DNA from: Saprospiraceae bacterium
Lineage (GTDB): Bacteria > Bacteroidota > Bacteroidia > Chitinophagales > Saprospiraceae
Assembly: GCA_019187225.1 (NCBI GenBank)
Contig: JABAQQ010000002.1
Span: forward strand, 62,001 to 126,000
DNA: 64,000 nucleotides
Direction: 5' to 3'
The position numbers and the translations under genes are program-made. This document shows, one piece after another, positions 23,330 to 31,418 of the stretch. Numbering within the stretch: the stretch's first letter is position 1; every line of letters begins with the position of its first letter. The notes below the pieces were generated by a model. That model worked only from the letters and a program-made list of their open reading frames with translations. It had not been told where the DNA came from and searched no databases.

Positions 23330-24661
23330 TTATTTAGTCGGCACAAACCCGAATTTCTCAAACTTCAAAATATGGACGAATGTGTTCTCTAAATAGTCCG
23401 GCCGGTTGTAGCCGTCATCCACCGCTCCGGATGTGAATATCCTGGAAAAACGGAACTGGCCATGCAAGCCCTGAAATGTTTCCCGGTCGAGATTTTCGGG
23501 AAAGGAAAGGCCGTATTGCCGGAGCATTTTTCCGGTGAATCGCATCACGTCGTAACCATTGAAAGCGTCGCCGTCGGGGATGGTACCGGTGGATTCGTAA
23601 AATTTTTGCTGAAAATCCTTTACCTCCTGCACCGAATAGTCAATGTATGAAGCCGAACTGATATGGACGTTCAGCGATGTCAGGTATTCCGGGTCAATGC
23701 CTTCATAACTTTGCCATTGCGGCATTCCATACACTTCCACTTTCGATGGCCCTTTCGTTTCTTTTAATTTCCGCAAAAAAGCCATCACGAAATCCTGGCT
23801 TGACCAGGTGGGGAGGATAAATACGGCAGTTCGACCCGGTTTAAAGTATTTTTTCAGGTCAATTTTGTCAAAATTTGCCGTTGCGTCGGGCACGATCAAT
23901 TCGGCGAACGCACCGCCGCCGGGCAATGCTGCATTCGCATTTTGAAAATAAGGCAGCCGGTCGGCTTCTTTTTCCTTGCACACCAGTGTGACGTCATCGT
24001 CGCGGTGGGTATTGCGCACGAATTGTGTGATGGCTTCGCAATGTGCGCGCAGCGAGGGATTGACCTGGATAAAATCGGGGTTTTGGGTTGTCAGTTCGGA
24101 GGTAGGTGTTTCGGGCGAAATAAGGATCTTGCGGTTGCGTTTGGTCCAGTCAGCGAAGGCCTCGACGTGGCTGTTGCGCACCGGCCCGATGAAAACGTCA
24201 GCTTTAGCGATCTTGGGGTTGGAGATAAGGGGCAGAAAATCAGCGTCGTTGGCTTGGGTGTCATATACGTCCACCACAAGGTTGATGCCCTCGGTTTGGG
24301 AAATTTCTTCGAGTGCGATCTTCGCGCCGGCATAGAACTGGAGGGCGAGATTGCTTTTATCGGGCACGGTATTGCCGGTAGTCTGATTGGTCAGAAAAGG
24401 CAGCAGCATGGCGAGGTGATAGGTGTCGCCGAAGCCGCCGGAAGGCCGGGCGGGCTGCGCCGGTTGGGCGCCGATGGGTGGTTTGGGATGGACGGGCGTC
24501 GTCCAGCGGATGGTATCCATCGGCTGGTGGGCGCCGGGGCGCTGGGCAGGCGGTTTGGCAGTTTGGTTGGGGCGTATGGTGGGCGCTGCCTTGGGAGTGC
24601 AAGCCAACAGAATGCAAGTGAGAAGGGCGCTCAAATGAAAAAAGAAAAGTGATTTAACCAC
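23330..24661 (-). CDS. Periplasmic-binding-fold lipoprotein (Peripla_BP_6-like), 443 aa
   Basis: The lipoprotein signal MVKSLFFFHLSALLTCILLA is followed by Cys21, then a Pro/Gln-rich linker (residues 25-78), then a type I periplasmic binding fold. Its first lobe starts YHLAMLLPFLTNQTTGN and continues with LALQFYAGAKIALEEISQTE and KADVFIGPVRNSHVEAFADW. The second lobe has TAVFILPTWSSQDFVMAFLR and KVEVYGMPQWQSYEGIDPEY. The fold is that of branched-chain amino acid or amide receptors and of the lipoprotein LpoA. There are no transporter genes nearby, so a role as sensor or cell-wall enzyme activator is as likely as transport. Confidence 0.8.
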   Translation of the reverse strand: MVKSLFFFHLSALLTCILLACTPKAAPTIRPNQTAKPPAQRPGAHQPMDTIRWTTPVHPKPPIGAQPAQPARPSGGFGDTYHLAMLLPFLTNQTTGNTVPDKSNLALQFYAGAKIALEEISQTEGINLVVDVYDTQANDADFLPLISNPKIAKADVFIGPVRNSHVEAFADWTKRNRKILISPETPTSELTTQNPDFIQVNPSLRAHCEAITQFVRNTHRDDDVTLVCKEKEADRLPYFQNANAALPGGGAFAELIVPDATANFDKIDLKKYFKPGRTAVFILPTWSSQDFVMAFLRKLKETKGPSKVEVYGMPQWQSYEGIDPEYLTSLNVHISSASYIDYSVQEVKDFQQKFYESTGTIPDGDAFNGYDVMRFTGKMLRQYGLSFPENLDRETFQGLHGQFRFSRIFTSGAVDDGYNRPDYLENTFVHILKFEKFGFVPTK

Positions 24662-24690
24662 GCTGAATCTCTTTTAAAAGTTGTTGGGAT

Positions 24691-24718
24691 GTCGTAAGTC
24701 GTATGTCGTAAGCCGTCT
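24691..24718. repeat. 7-base tandem repeat at the end of the SUI1 gene
   Basis: Units gtcgtaa, gtcgtat, gtcgtaa and gccgtct, reaching into the stop codon of the SUI1-type gene (24717-24719). Related to the repeat at 43206-43233. Confidence 0.75.
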
Positions 24719-25064
24719 ACCCTCCCGCTTTCTTCACATTCTTAAATCCCTGTTCCGTCAGCAGTTTCAGCACCTTATCCCGGTGATCACCCTGAATGAT
24801 GATGACGCCGTCTTTGGCATTGCCGCCGGCGGCGCACTTGTTTTTCAGCAATCTGGCCAGTTCTTCTAATTTTTCACCGGGACCGGCATAACCTTTCACG
24901 ACCGTGGCTTCTTTGCCGCCTTTGCCCCGTTCGAGCCAGATGCGCAATACCTGTTTATCGGCAGGGAGTTCTTCGATGTGTGGTTCCTCCGGTTCGGGCC
25001 TGAAATTGGGGTCGGTGGAAAAGACGAGGCCGCCGAGCGTGTTAAAAATTTTGTTTTTACTCAT
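24717..25064 (-). CDS. SUI1/YciH-type translation initiation factor, 115 aa
   Basis: Small bacterial homologue of eIF1. The SUI1 domain covers about residues 40-112. It has LRIWLERGKGGKEATVVKGY, then LKNKCAAGGNAKDGVIIIQG, then DHRDKVLKLLTEQGFKNVKK, the classic K-G-G-K and G-x-x-K-D-G pattern. The N-terminal 38 residues are a linker. Bacterial members may influence start-site selection on the 30S subunit. The start overlaps the stop of the lipid kinase gene (ATGA), so they are coupled. A heptamer repeat forms the 3' border. Confidence 0.93.
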   Translation of the reverse strand: MSKNKIFNTLGGLVFSTDPNFRPEPEEPHIEELPADKQVLRIWLERGKGGKEATVVKGYAGPGEKLEELARLLKNKCAAGGNAKDGVIIIQGDHRDKVLKLLTEQGFKNVKKAGG

Positions 25065-26008
25065 TGTTCTTCCATTTTTTGCCGCGGCGCCAGGATTTTC
25101 AGCGCTTTGGGTTTGATCTCAAATTCCAGCGCACCTTCGAGCAACTGGCCTTCGCCATCGAGGTGGATGTAGTTTTTCCCTTCGGCCACGATCTTCACAT
25201 GACGGGCTCTGAAGTGCTCGACAATATCGGACTCATATATTTTTCCGGTCAAAGAAGATGGTACCAGCGCAAAATACTGCCATCTCGGCGCTTCTTTCAT
25301 GATGACGACCTCGAAAAAGCCGTCGTCGAGCCGGGCGTCGGGGGCGATCTGAAAATTGTATCCCCACATAGGCCCATTGGCGACGGAAATGATAAAACAC
25401 TTCTCTGTCAGCACTTTGTCGTCTATTTCAATACGGCAAAGGCGGGGGGTATATTGCAGTCCGGCTTTGACGGAGTTGAGAAAATAAGGGATAAAGCCGC
25501 GCCAGTTGCTTTCTTTCATCATATTGGACACCAGCCCATCGAAACCGATGCCGGCGATGTTGATAAAAGGCTGGCCGTTCATCATGCCAATGTCTATCAG
25601 CCGGACTTCTGCGGTGTTGATCTTTTTGACGGCTTCGTCAATGTCGCGGCCATATCCGAGGTGCATGGCGAGGCCGTTGCCCGAACCGGCGGGTACGATG
25701 CCCAGCACTGCCTCGGTACCCAGCAGCGCCGACGCCACTTCGTTGATGGAACCGTCGCCGCCCACTGCGACGACGATCTCGTAGCCTTCTGCCACTGCTT
25801 CGAGGGCCAGTGTTTTGGCGTGTCCTGCCCGTTCGGTGAAGCGAAAACCATATTCGAATTTGCGGTGGTTCAGGTGCTTTTCGACGCTTTCTCGGATGTG
25901 TTTTTGCAGGTTGGTTCCCGCTTTGGGGTTGACAATGAACACGATGCGCTTCGGGCGGAGCAAACCGGCCAGGAATTCGCTTTTTATAACAGGGTGTGAT
26001 TCTTGCAT
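25061..26008 (-). CDS. Diacylglycerol/lipid kinase family protein (YegS/LcbA type), 315 aa
   Basis: Phosphorylates a lipid hydroxyl with ATP. The nucleotide-binding lobe begins IVFIVNPKAGTNLQ, and the signature VAVGGDGSINEVASALLGT (about residues 75-93) is followed by GIVPAGSGNGLAMHLGY. The C-terminal beta-sandwich lobe shows FINIAGIGFDGLVSNMMKES and DARLDDGFFEVVIM. All core motifs are intact. The start was set at 26008: the longer frame from 26068 would overlap 40 bases of the rluD-type gene. The gene is followed by SUI1 with a 4-base overlap. Confidence 0.9.
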   Translation of the reverse strand: MQESHPVIKSEFLAGLLRPKRIVFIVNPKAGTNLQKHIRESVEKHLNHRKFEYGFRFTERAGHAKTLALEAVAEGYEIVVAVGGDGSINEVASALLGTEAVLGIVPAGSGNGLAMHLGYGRDIDEAVKKINTAEVRLIDIGMMNGQPFINIAGIGFDGLVSNMMKESNWRGFIPYFLNSVKAGLQYTPRLCRIEIDDKVLTEKCFIISVANGPMWGYNFQIAPDARLDDGFFEVVIMKEAPRWQYFALVPSSLTGKIYESDIVEHFRARHVKIVAEGKNYIHLDGEGQLLEGALEFEIKPKALKILAPRQKMEEQ

Positions 26009-26028
26009 TTTGCCGTATCGTAAAACAG

Positions 26029-27168
26029 TTACAATTGCTCCTTCCGCGCCTGCACATAGTTTCGCCATTTGTCAATCACCAGTTGCATGTCGTCGGGCAA
26101 TTTCGACTCGAAACGGACGAATTCGCCCGTGCGGGGATGGGTGAAACCGAGGGTTTTGGCGTGCAATGCCTGGCGCGGCAGTATTTCTAAGCAGTTTTCG
26201 ACGAATTGTTTGTACTTTGAATACAAAGTTCCTTTCAAAATCTGGTTGCCGCCGTAGCGCGGATCGCCGAACAGTGTGTGTCCGATGGACTTCATATGAA
26301 CCCGGATCTGGTGGGTGCGACCCGTCTCCAACTGACATTCGATGAGCGTGACGTAGTAGAATCTTTCCAATACGCGCCAGTGCGTGACCGCCCATTTTCC
26401 GTCTTCCGGGTCGGGAAATACCATGAACAGGCGGCGGTCGTTGGGATTGCGCCCGATGCTGCCCCGGACGGTCCCCTTGTCGGATTCCATATCGCCCCAC
26501 ACCAACGCCCAATAACGCCGTTCGATGGTGTGGTCGTAGAACTGTCTGGCCAGGTGCGTCATGGCATAGTCGTTTTTGGCGATAACCATGAGGCCGGTAG
26601 TGTCTTTGTCAATGCGGTGTACGATGCCGGCGCGGTTGGGTTCGTTGCCTTCCTTGACCGGCAGTTTTTTCATTTCTTCCTGCAAGTGCCAGGCGACGGC
26701 GTTCACTAATGTGCCGTTGGGGATGCCAACACCGGGGTGTACCGCGAGTTTGTACGGCTTGTTCACCACCAGAACGTCTTCATCTTCATACGCGATGTCG
26801 AGCGGTATATTCTGGGGCGTGATCTCATAGACCTCCTCCAGTGATTTCGGCAAAACGATGGTGACCACGTTGCCCGGTTTCACCTTGTAATTGGGCTTCA
26901 CTTCCCGGTCGTCTACTTTCACCGAACCTGCGCGTATGGCATTTTGAACCTTGTTGCGCGAGCGGTTCGAGAGCCGGTCTATCAGGAATTTGTCGAGGCG
27001 AATGAGCGCCTGTTTGGGGTCGGCCACGAATTCCTGGTGTTCGTAGAACTCGTCGGCGGCCGGTGAGTCTTCCGCTTCGCCCTGATTTGAAAGGTCGGGT
27101 GGTGTCGGCTCCGCTGCGTCATGGCGCGGTAATTTTTCTGTTGACTGGCGTTTCTGGTTCATGGTCAT
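26029..27168 (-). CDS. RluA/RluD-family pseudouridine synthase, 379 aa
   Basis: Isomerises uridines in 23S rRNA (RluD type). An N-terminal S4 domain (about residues 52-115; [20 protein letters not shown]) is followed by the catalytic domain. Its signature is [18 protein letters not shown], with the catalytic Asp in the RID-K-D-T segment near residue 187. RYWALVWGD and [20 protein letters not shown] are the other family motifs. The N-terminal 45 residues are an acidic, low-complexity extension. First gene of the leftward run, with a promoter element 27 bases upstream. A Met two codons in is an alternative start. Confidence 0.92.
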   Translation of the reverse strand: MTMNQKRQSTEKLPRHDAAEPTPPDLSNQGEAEDSPAADEFYEHQEFVADPKQALIRLDKFLIDRLSNRSRNKVQNAIRAGSVKVDDREVKPNYKVKPGNVVTIVLPKSLEEVYEITPQNIPLDIAYEDEDVLVVNKPYKLAVHPGVGIPNGTLVNAVAWHLQEEMKKLPVKEGNEPNRAGIVHRIDKDTTGLMVIAKNDYAMTHLARQFYDHTIERRYWALVWGDMESDKGTVRGSIGRNPNDRRLFMVFPDPEDGKWAVTHWRVLERFYYVTLIECQLETGRTHQIRVHMKSIGHTLFGDPRYGGNQILKGTLYSKYKQFVENCLEILPRQALHAKTLGFTHPRTGEFVRFESKLPDDMQLVIDKWRNYVQARKEQL

Positions 27169-27194
27169 CGTGTTTGGTTGGGCTGTATCGAAGG

Positions 27195-27202
27195 CAAAAG
27201 TA
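27195..27202 (-). promoter_or_regulatory. -7 element (TACTTTTG) for the leftward operon starting with the pseudouridine synthase
   Basis: Perfect TAnnTTTG, 27 bases upstream of 27168. Confidence 0.5.
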
Positions 27203-27276
27203 GGGCTTAAAAGTCATTCGGGGCTTTATTGGTTGCGGAAGGTGATTTTTCTTTGTAAAAACATGCGTGTTTCGCG

Positions 27277-27284
27277 TAGGTTTG
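27277..27284 (+). promoter_or_regulatory. -7 element (TAGGTTTG) for the superoxide dismutase gene
   Basis: Perfect TAnnTTTG with a TTG at 27253-27255 (21-base gap). It gives a leader of about 55 bases. Confidence 0.45.
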
Positions 27285-27343
27285 GCCAAAATTTCAAACT
27301 TTTCACAAAATCACCTGGTGCGAACTCACCAACACTACTTATT

Positions 27344-28114
27344 ATGGAAAAAAGAACTTTTCTCAAAACCGGCCTTTTCCTCGGTATTGCCGCCGCCACT
27401 TCCTCTTTTCTCGAATCCTGCAAAAATGCAGCGAAATCCGCTGCCTCCGGTACGGTTGCGCCGACACTTCCGCCGCCCAAACTCCGCCGTACCACCCCCT
27501 TTGAATTGCCCAAACTGACGTACGATACCACTGCCCTGGAGCCGCATATTGACAAAATGACGATGGAGATACACCACGGCCGCCACCATCAGGCCTACGT
27601 CAACAATCTGAACGATGCGGTGAAAAATACCGTATACAACGACTACGAACTGGACGACATCATCGCCCGCATCACACCTGCCGACGCGGACAATAAGATC
27701 CGCAACAATGCGGGCGGCCACTGGAACCACACCTTTTTCTGGCAGATCATGACGCCGGGTGGGGGAGGGACGCCGACCGGCCAACTGGCGACGGCCATCA
27801 ATACTCAGTTCGGCTCCTTCGACAAATTTAAGGAAGATTTCAACAATGCCGCCAAAGGCGTATTCGGCTCCGGCTGGGCTTGGGTGTGCGTCGGCAAAGA
27901 CAAAGGGCTTTTTATTACCTCGACACCCAACCAGGACAATCCCCTCATGCTCAGCATCGTAAAACAAACGGGTACTCCCATTCTCGGCCTCGACGTGTGG
28001 GAACACGCCTATTACCTGAAATACCAGAACAAACGCCCCGATTACGTCGCGGCTTTCTGGAACGTCATCAACTGGAAAGAGGTGGCGATGCGGTTCGACA
28101 AGGCGATGTTTTGA
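27344..28114 (+). CDS. Exported Fe/Mn superoxide dismutase, 256 aa
   Basis: Converts superoxide to oxygen and peroxide. The catalytic domain starts [20 protein letters not shown]. Metal ligands are visible as His in [12 protein letters not shown] (first ligand) and His in [12 protein letters not shown], then Asp and His in [18 protein letters not shown]. The N-terminal [20 protein letters not shown] followed by FLESC is an export signal, either lipoprotein-like (Cys27) or Tat-like with KR, unusual for cytoplasmic SODs. The protein probably acts in the periplasm or at the membrane. The start was set at the signal sequence; 61 upstream in-frame codons are leader. Divergent from the pseudouridine synthase gene. 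Confidence 0.93.
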   Translation: MEKRTFLKTGLFLGIAAATSSFLESCKNAAKSAASGTVAPTLPPPKLRRTTPFELPKLTYDTTALEPHIDKMTMEIHHGRHHQAYVNNLNDAVKNTVYNDYELDDIIARITPADADNKIRNNAGGHWNHTFFWQIMTPGGGGTPTGQLATAINTQFGSFDKFKEDFNNAAKGVFGSGWAWVCVGKDKGLFITSTPNQDNPLMLSIVKQTGTPILGLDVWEHAYYLKYQNKRPDYVAAFWNVINWKEVAMRFDKAMF

Positions 28115-28200
28115 AAAGAGGGCGGAGTCTTTGATCCAATATGAGTGATGCAGGTCAGGGGGGCTGGAACAATGAACTCGGTATTGGCGACGTAGAGCCA

Positions 28201-28298
28201 TTTCCCGCAGATGTGCGCAGAAAAATAACACTGATAAACGCAGATTTTGAAATCACTCTTGCAAAAATCCGGGGTATTTTTCTGCGCGATTCTGCGGG
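28201..28298. repeat. About 100-base element with inverted ends, copy 2
   Basis: The left end begins tttcccgcagatgtgcgcag and the right end is ctgcgcgattctgcggga. The arms pair imperfectly and match those of the copy at 16536-16636; the interior differs more. It lies between convergent genes. Confidence 0.75.
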
Positions 28299-28310
28299 AG
28301 CCAAGGTGTA

Positions 28311-28895
28311 TTACTGAATGCCGGGCAATTTGACACGCTCATATACATCCGCTAACCGGATGGACAGGTCGAAACGGGACAGTGCCACCTCGTCTTCCGG
28401 CTCAGTGAAATATTGCGTCCACCAATTGCCGTCGTCGCTGCGCGTATGGAGTTCCACCAGCATTTCATCCTGATCTACCACAATGTAATACCAAAGCGAA
28501 GGGATTTGCAGGTACTCCTTGCGTTTTTTTACGCGGTCGCGCTGCCCGGAATCGCCGGATGACACTTCGACCATCAGGACGGGGTGCTTGACGATGTATT
28601 CGTGCTCATCGTCTGCGACAGGCGCAACCACTAGATCAGGATAACGGTAGATGCCGTTTGGAATAACCTGAGCCTTTACATCATGAGAGTAAATTTCAAG
28701 TCCCTGTTTGATGAGCGGGCCATTCAGTTTGATGAGGATATTATTTGCGATCCTGTTCGCTTTTTTTGCTTCACCTGCCATAGGGATTAGTTTTCCATAC
28801 ACGTATTCGTGCCGGATTTCAGCGTGTTTTTCGAATTCCAGCCATTCCTCGACGGTATAAAGTTTTTCAGAAATTTCGTACGGTGCGACAGACAT
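28311..28895 (-). CDS. Uma2-family (DUF820) restriction-endonuclease-fold protein, 194 aa
   Basis: Full-length Uma2 pattern: [20 protein letters not shown], then [20 protein letters not shown], and the PD-(D/E)xK core. The core shows [14 protein letters not shown] (Asp), [20 protein letters not shown] (Glu then Lys) and [20 protein letters not shown]. The active residues are intact, so nuclease activity is possible, but the family is widespread, multi-copy and of unknown biological role. The start at MSVAPYEIS fits other members; 37 upstream codons precede the promoter. It is divergent from lysS. Confidence 0.88.
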   Translation of the reverse strand: MSVAPYEISEKLYTVEEWLEFEKHAEIRHEYVYGKLIPMAGEAKKANRIANNILIKLNGPLIKQGLEIYSHDVKAQVIPNGIYRYPDLVVAPVADDEHEYIVKHPVLMVEVSSGDSGQRDRVKKRKEYLQIPSLWYYIVVDQDEMLVELHTRSDDGNWWTQYFTEPEDEVALSRFDLSIRLADVYERVKLPGIQ

Positions 28896-28915
28896 ACCTG
28901 TGTTGTTTGTAGAGA

Positions 28916-28923
28916 CAAAAATA
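28916..28923 (-). promoter_or_regulatory. -7 element (TATTTTTG) for the Uma2 gene
   Basis: Perfect TAnnTTTG, 20 bases upstream of the start at 28895. Confidence 0.5.
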
Positions 28924-28954
28924 AGCCTTTTCAACAACAATTCGCCTTTTGTGA

Positions 28955-28983
28955 TTGCTTGTTTTACCGAAATCCTACTTTTG
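28955..28983 (+). promoter_or_regulatory. -33/-7 promoter for lysS
   Basis: TTG at 28955-28957, an 18-base gap, then TACTTTTG at 28976-28983. This is the full Bacteroidota promoter pattern. Confidence 0.6.
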
Positions 28984-28996
28984 CGCCTCGTTTCAC

Positions 28997-29028
28997 AATT
29001 CACCAATTCACCAATTCACCGATTCACC
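28997..29028 (+). repeat. 8-base tandem repeat in the lysS leader
   Basis: Four units of aattcacc (the last begins with g), ending 8 bases before the lysS ATG. They lie in a nearly G-free leader. Confidence 0.8.
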
Positions 29029-29036
29029 AACAACGC

Positions 29037-30581
29037 ATGACCGAACAAGAGCTGCTCCGCCGCGAATCACTGCAAAAACTCCGCGAACTCGGCATCGAAC
29101 CCTATCCCGCCGAAATGTTCGAAGTCACGGCTTTTGCCGCCGACATCGTTGCCAATTATAAAGAAGAAGTGCTGGACGACGGCACCAGGAACCGCCTGAA
29201 TTACCGGGAGGTAGCGCTGGCGGGGCGCATCATGGCGTCGCGTGAAGCGGGCAAAGCGATGTTCATGAACCTGCAGGACTCGAGCGGGCGTATCCAACTG
29301 TACCTGCGCCGCGATGATTTCGCGAACGCTGAAACCGGCGACGCGCCCATGTTCGACACTGTGATCAAAAAACTGCTCGACCTCGGCGATTATGCAGGTG
29401 TAAAAGGCTTTGCCTTCAAAACCAAAACGGGCGAGGTGAGCGTGCACGTGCAGGATTTCAAATTCTTAGCAAAAAGCCTGCGCCCCTTGCCGGTGGTGAA
29501 GAAAGACGCCGAAGGCCATGTGTACGACGCTTTTACCGACCCGGAGCAACGCTACCGGATGCGCTACGTGGACCTGACGGTAAATCAAGAAGTGCGCGAG
29601 ACCTTTATCAAACGCAGTAAGATCATCCGTACCATCCGCGCGTATCTCGACGAACTCGGCCTGCTCGAAGTGGAAACGCCCATCCTGCAGCCCATCCACG
29701 GCGGCGCGGCGGCCAGGCCGTTCAAAACGCACCACAACGCGCTGGATATGCCGCTGTACCTGCGGATCGCCAATGAATTGTACCTCAAACGCCTCATCGT
29801 CGGCGGCTTCGACGGGGTGTACGAACTCGGCAAAATGTTCCGCAACGAAGGCATGGACCGCACCCACAACCCGGAGTTTTCGATGCTCGAATTTTACGTG
29901 GCGTATAAAGATTATCATTGGCTGATGGACGTGACGGAGCGGATGCTCGAACGGGTCGCCCGCGCCGTCAGCGCCGACGGAGGCTCGGTCATCAAAGCGG
30001 GGGAACACGACATCGAATTTGCGGGGCCGTACCGCCGCCTGACCATGTTCGACGCCATTCAGCAGTACACGGGTTTGAACGTGGAAACCGCCGGCGAACC
30101 CGAACTGCGCAACTATTGCCGCCAGAACGGCATCGAGATTGACGCGACAATGGGCAAGGCGAAACTGATAGATGAAATTTTCGGGGAAAAGGTGGAAGGT
30201 CATTTGATACAACCCACCTTCCTGATTGATTACCCGGTGGAAATGTCGCCTCTGACGAAAAAACACCGCTCGAAGCCCGGCCTCGTGGAGCGCTTCGAAT
30301 TGTTTGTCAACGGCAAGGAAGTCGGCAATGCCTATTCGGAGTTGAACGACCCGCTCGACCAGCGCGAACGCTTCGAAGAACAATTGCGTCTCGCCGCCCG
30401 CGGCGACGAGGAAGCCATGGCGATGGACGAAGACTTCCTGCGCGCGCTCGAATACGGCATGCCGCCCACCGCAGGCATCGGCTTCGGCATTGACCGCCTG
30501 ACGATGTTGTTCACGGGGCAGACGAGCATCCAGGAGGTGTTGTTTTTCCCGCAGATGCGACCGGAGGCAGGTGAAAGATAA
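29037..30581 (+). CDS. lysS: Lysyl-tRNA synthetase, class II, 514 aa
   Basis: Charges tRNA-Lys. An N-terminal OB-fold anticodon-binding domain (about residues 60-150, [20 protein letters not shown]) is followed by the class II catalytic core. Motif 1 lies around [20 protein letters not shown], and motif 2 is [20 protein letters not shown]. Motif 3 is [15 protein letters not shown] near the C-terminus, which ends soon after at [10 protein letters not shown]. The start at 29037 ([15 protein letters not shown]) is the only one fitting the family; earlier in-frame codons belong to the promoter and the octamer repeats. Length is usual for the bacterial enzyme. Confidence 0.96.
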   Translation: MTEQELLRRESLQKLRELGIEPYPAEMFEVTAFAADIVANYKEEVLDDGTRNRLNYREVALAGRIMASREAGKAMFMNLQDSSGRIQLYLRRDDFANAETGDAPMFDTVIKKLLDLGDYAGVKGFAFKTKTGEVSVHVQDFKFLAKSLRPLPVVKKDAEGHVYDAFTDPEQRYRMRYVDLTVNQEVRETFIKRSKIIRTIRAYLDELGLLEVETPILQPIHGGAAARPFKTHHNALDMPLYLRIANELYLKRLIVGGFDGVYELGKMFRNEGMDRTHNPEFSMLEFYVAYKDYHWLMDVTERMLERVARAVSADGGSVIKAGEHDIEFAGPYRRLTMFDAIQQYTGLNVETAGEPELRNYCRQNGIEIDATMGKAKLIDEIFGEKVEGHLIQPTFLIDYPVEMSPLTKKHRSKPGLVERFELFVNGKEVGNAYSELNDPLDQRERFEEQLRLAARGDEEAMAMDEDFLRALEYGMPPTAGIGFGIDRLTMLFTGQTSIQEVLFFPQMRPEAGER

Positions 30582-30670
30582 AGGTAAAGGCTTTTAACCT
30601 TTCATAAGTGTCAAAAAGAAGGCAATAAAATCCTTCGCTTGCGTTAAAGCCAGCCAGATGCTTTAAGAAT

Positions 30671-31357
30671 ATGAATCCAAAGTCGGATATTTGTAGTGAT
30701 TCTTTTATTTCGCTTAATGTCATGTTTTATATTCTGTGGCTCGCTTTGATAGAGACTTACCCCGCCGACCTGCGCTTGGCCCGCCACTATTTTTTTACGG
30801 GCAATTACGCGGCGTTTGACACACTGTGGAGCCAGATTCCCTTTAAATATGAATTGGACGAAGGCACGGAGGATGAATTTGAGCGCTTAGGCGCGGTTTA
30901 TGACACGCTGCGCGCCCACCTTTCCACAGGAACCGAATTGGAAAAACTGCCTGACCCGACGCTCGAAGTGCTTAAAACATGGGCATCGAACTGCGACGAA
31001 CCCGGCTTTTTGTCGGAAGTCATTCTTTGGCGAAATGGCGTGCAACATAATCCAGATTGCTCGGGGGGAGGAAGCCGGCCCGCCTCAACCTTCATTACCT
31101 CCGACGGCAAACAAGAAATTTTAAAAATTTACCCCAACCCGGCAAATAATCTGCTTCATGTGGAATATTCTGCAACGGGGCATAGCGACTGGTTGCGAAT
31201 CTTTGACCTTCAAGGTGGCCTTCAGAAAGAAATAACACTCCCGATATCGAATAATATACTTTCGATACCAATTGGCGACTTCAACAACGGCTTATACCTG
31301 TTGCATTGGTTCTGCAATGGTATTTCAGGTTACAAAAAAGTTGTCGTCTTACACTAA
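30671..31357 (+). CDS. Probable gene fragment ending in a T9SS sorting domain, 228 aa
   Basis: The C-terminal 80 residues (EILKIYPNPANNLLHVEYSA to GYKKVVVLH) form a type A T9SS sorting domain, but there is no signal peptide: the N-terminus MNPKSDICSDSFISLNVMFY leads straight into a mid-protein segment. That segment, LRLARHYFFTGNYAAFDTLW and following, is helical and resembles the region before the sorting domain of larger secreted Saprospiraceae proteins. I therefore take it as the 3' remnant of a larger T9SS cargo gene. No good promoter element is seen. The second Met (30722) is an alternative start if it is expressed. A hairpin terminator follows. Confidence 0.6.
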   Translation: MNPKSDICSDSFISLNVMFYILWLALIETYPADLRLARHYFFTGNYAAFDTLWSQIPFKYELDEGTEDEFERLGAVYDTLRAHLSTGTELEKLPDPTLEVLKTWASNCDEPGFLSEVILWRNGVQHNPDCSGGGSRPASTFITSDGKQEILKIYPNPANNLLHVEYSATGHSDWLRIFDLQGGLQKEITLPISNNILSIPIGDFNNGLYLLHWFCNGISGYKKVVVLH

Positions 31358-31374
31358 TATCACTTCTTCCACAT

Positions 31375-31412
31375 GGGATGCCCGGTAAGCCGGACATCCC
31401 TTTCCAATTTTT
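31375..31412 (+). terminator. Hairpin terminator before the next T9SS cargo gene
   Basis: Stem gggatgcccgg / ccggacatccc with one mismatch, loop taag, then a T-rich stretch. Confidence 0.65.
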
Positions 31413-31418
31413 GTAAGC

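Noticed and set aside
28311-30581. Defence island around the Uma2 gene
   Set aside because: Neighbours are superoxide dismutase and lysS; Uma2 proteins are common and no other defence gene is adjacent.
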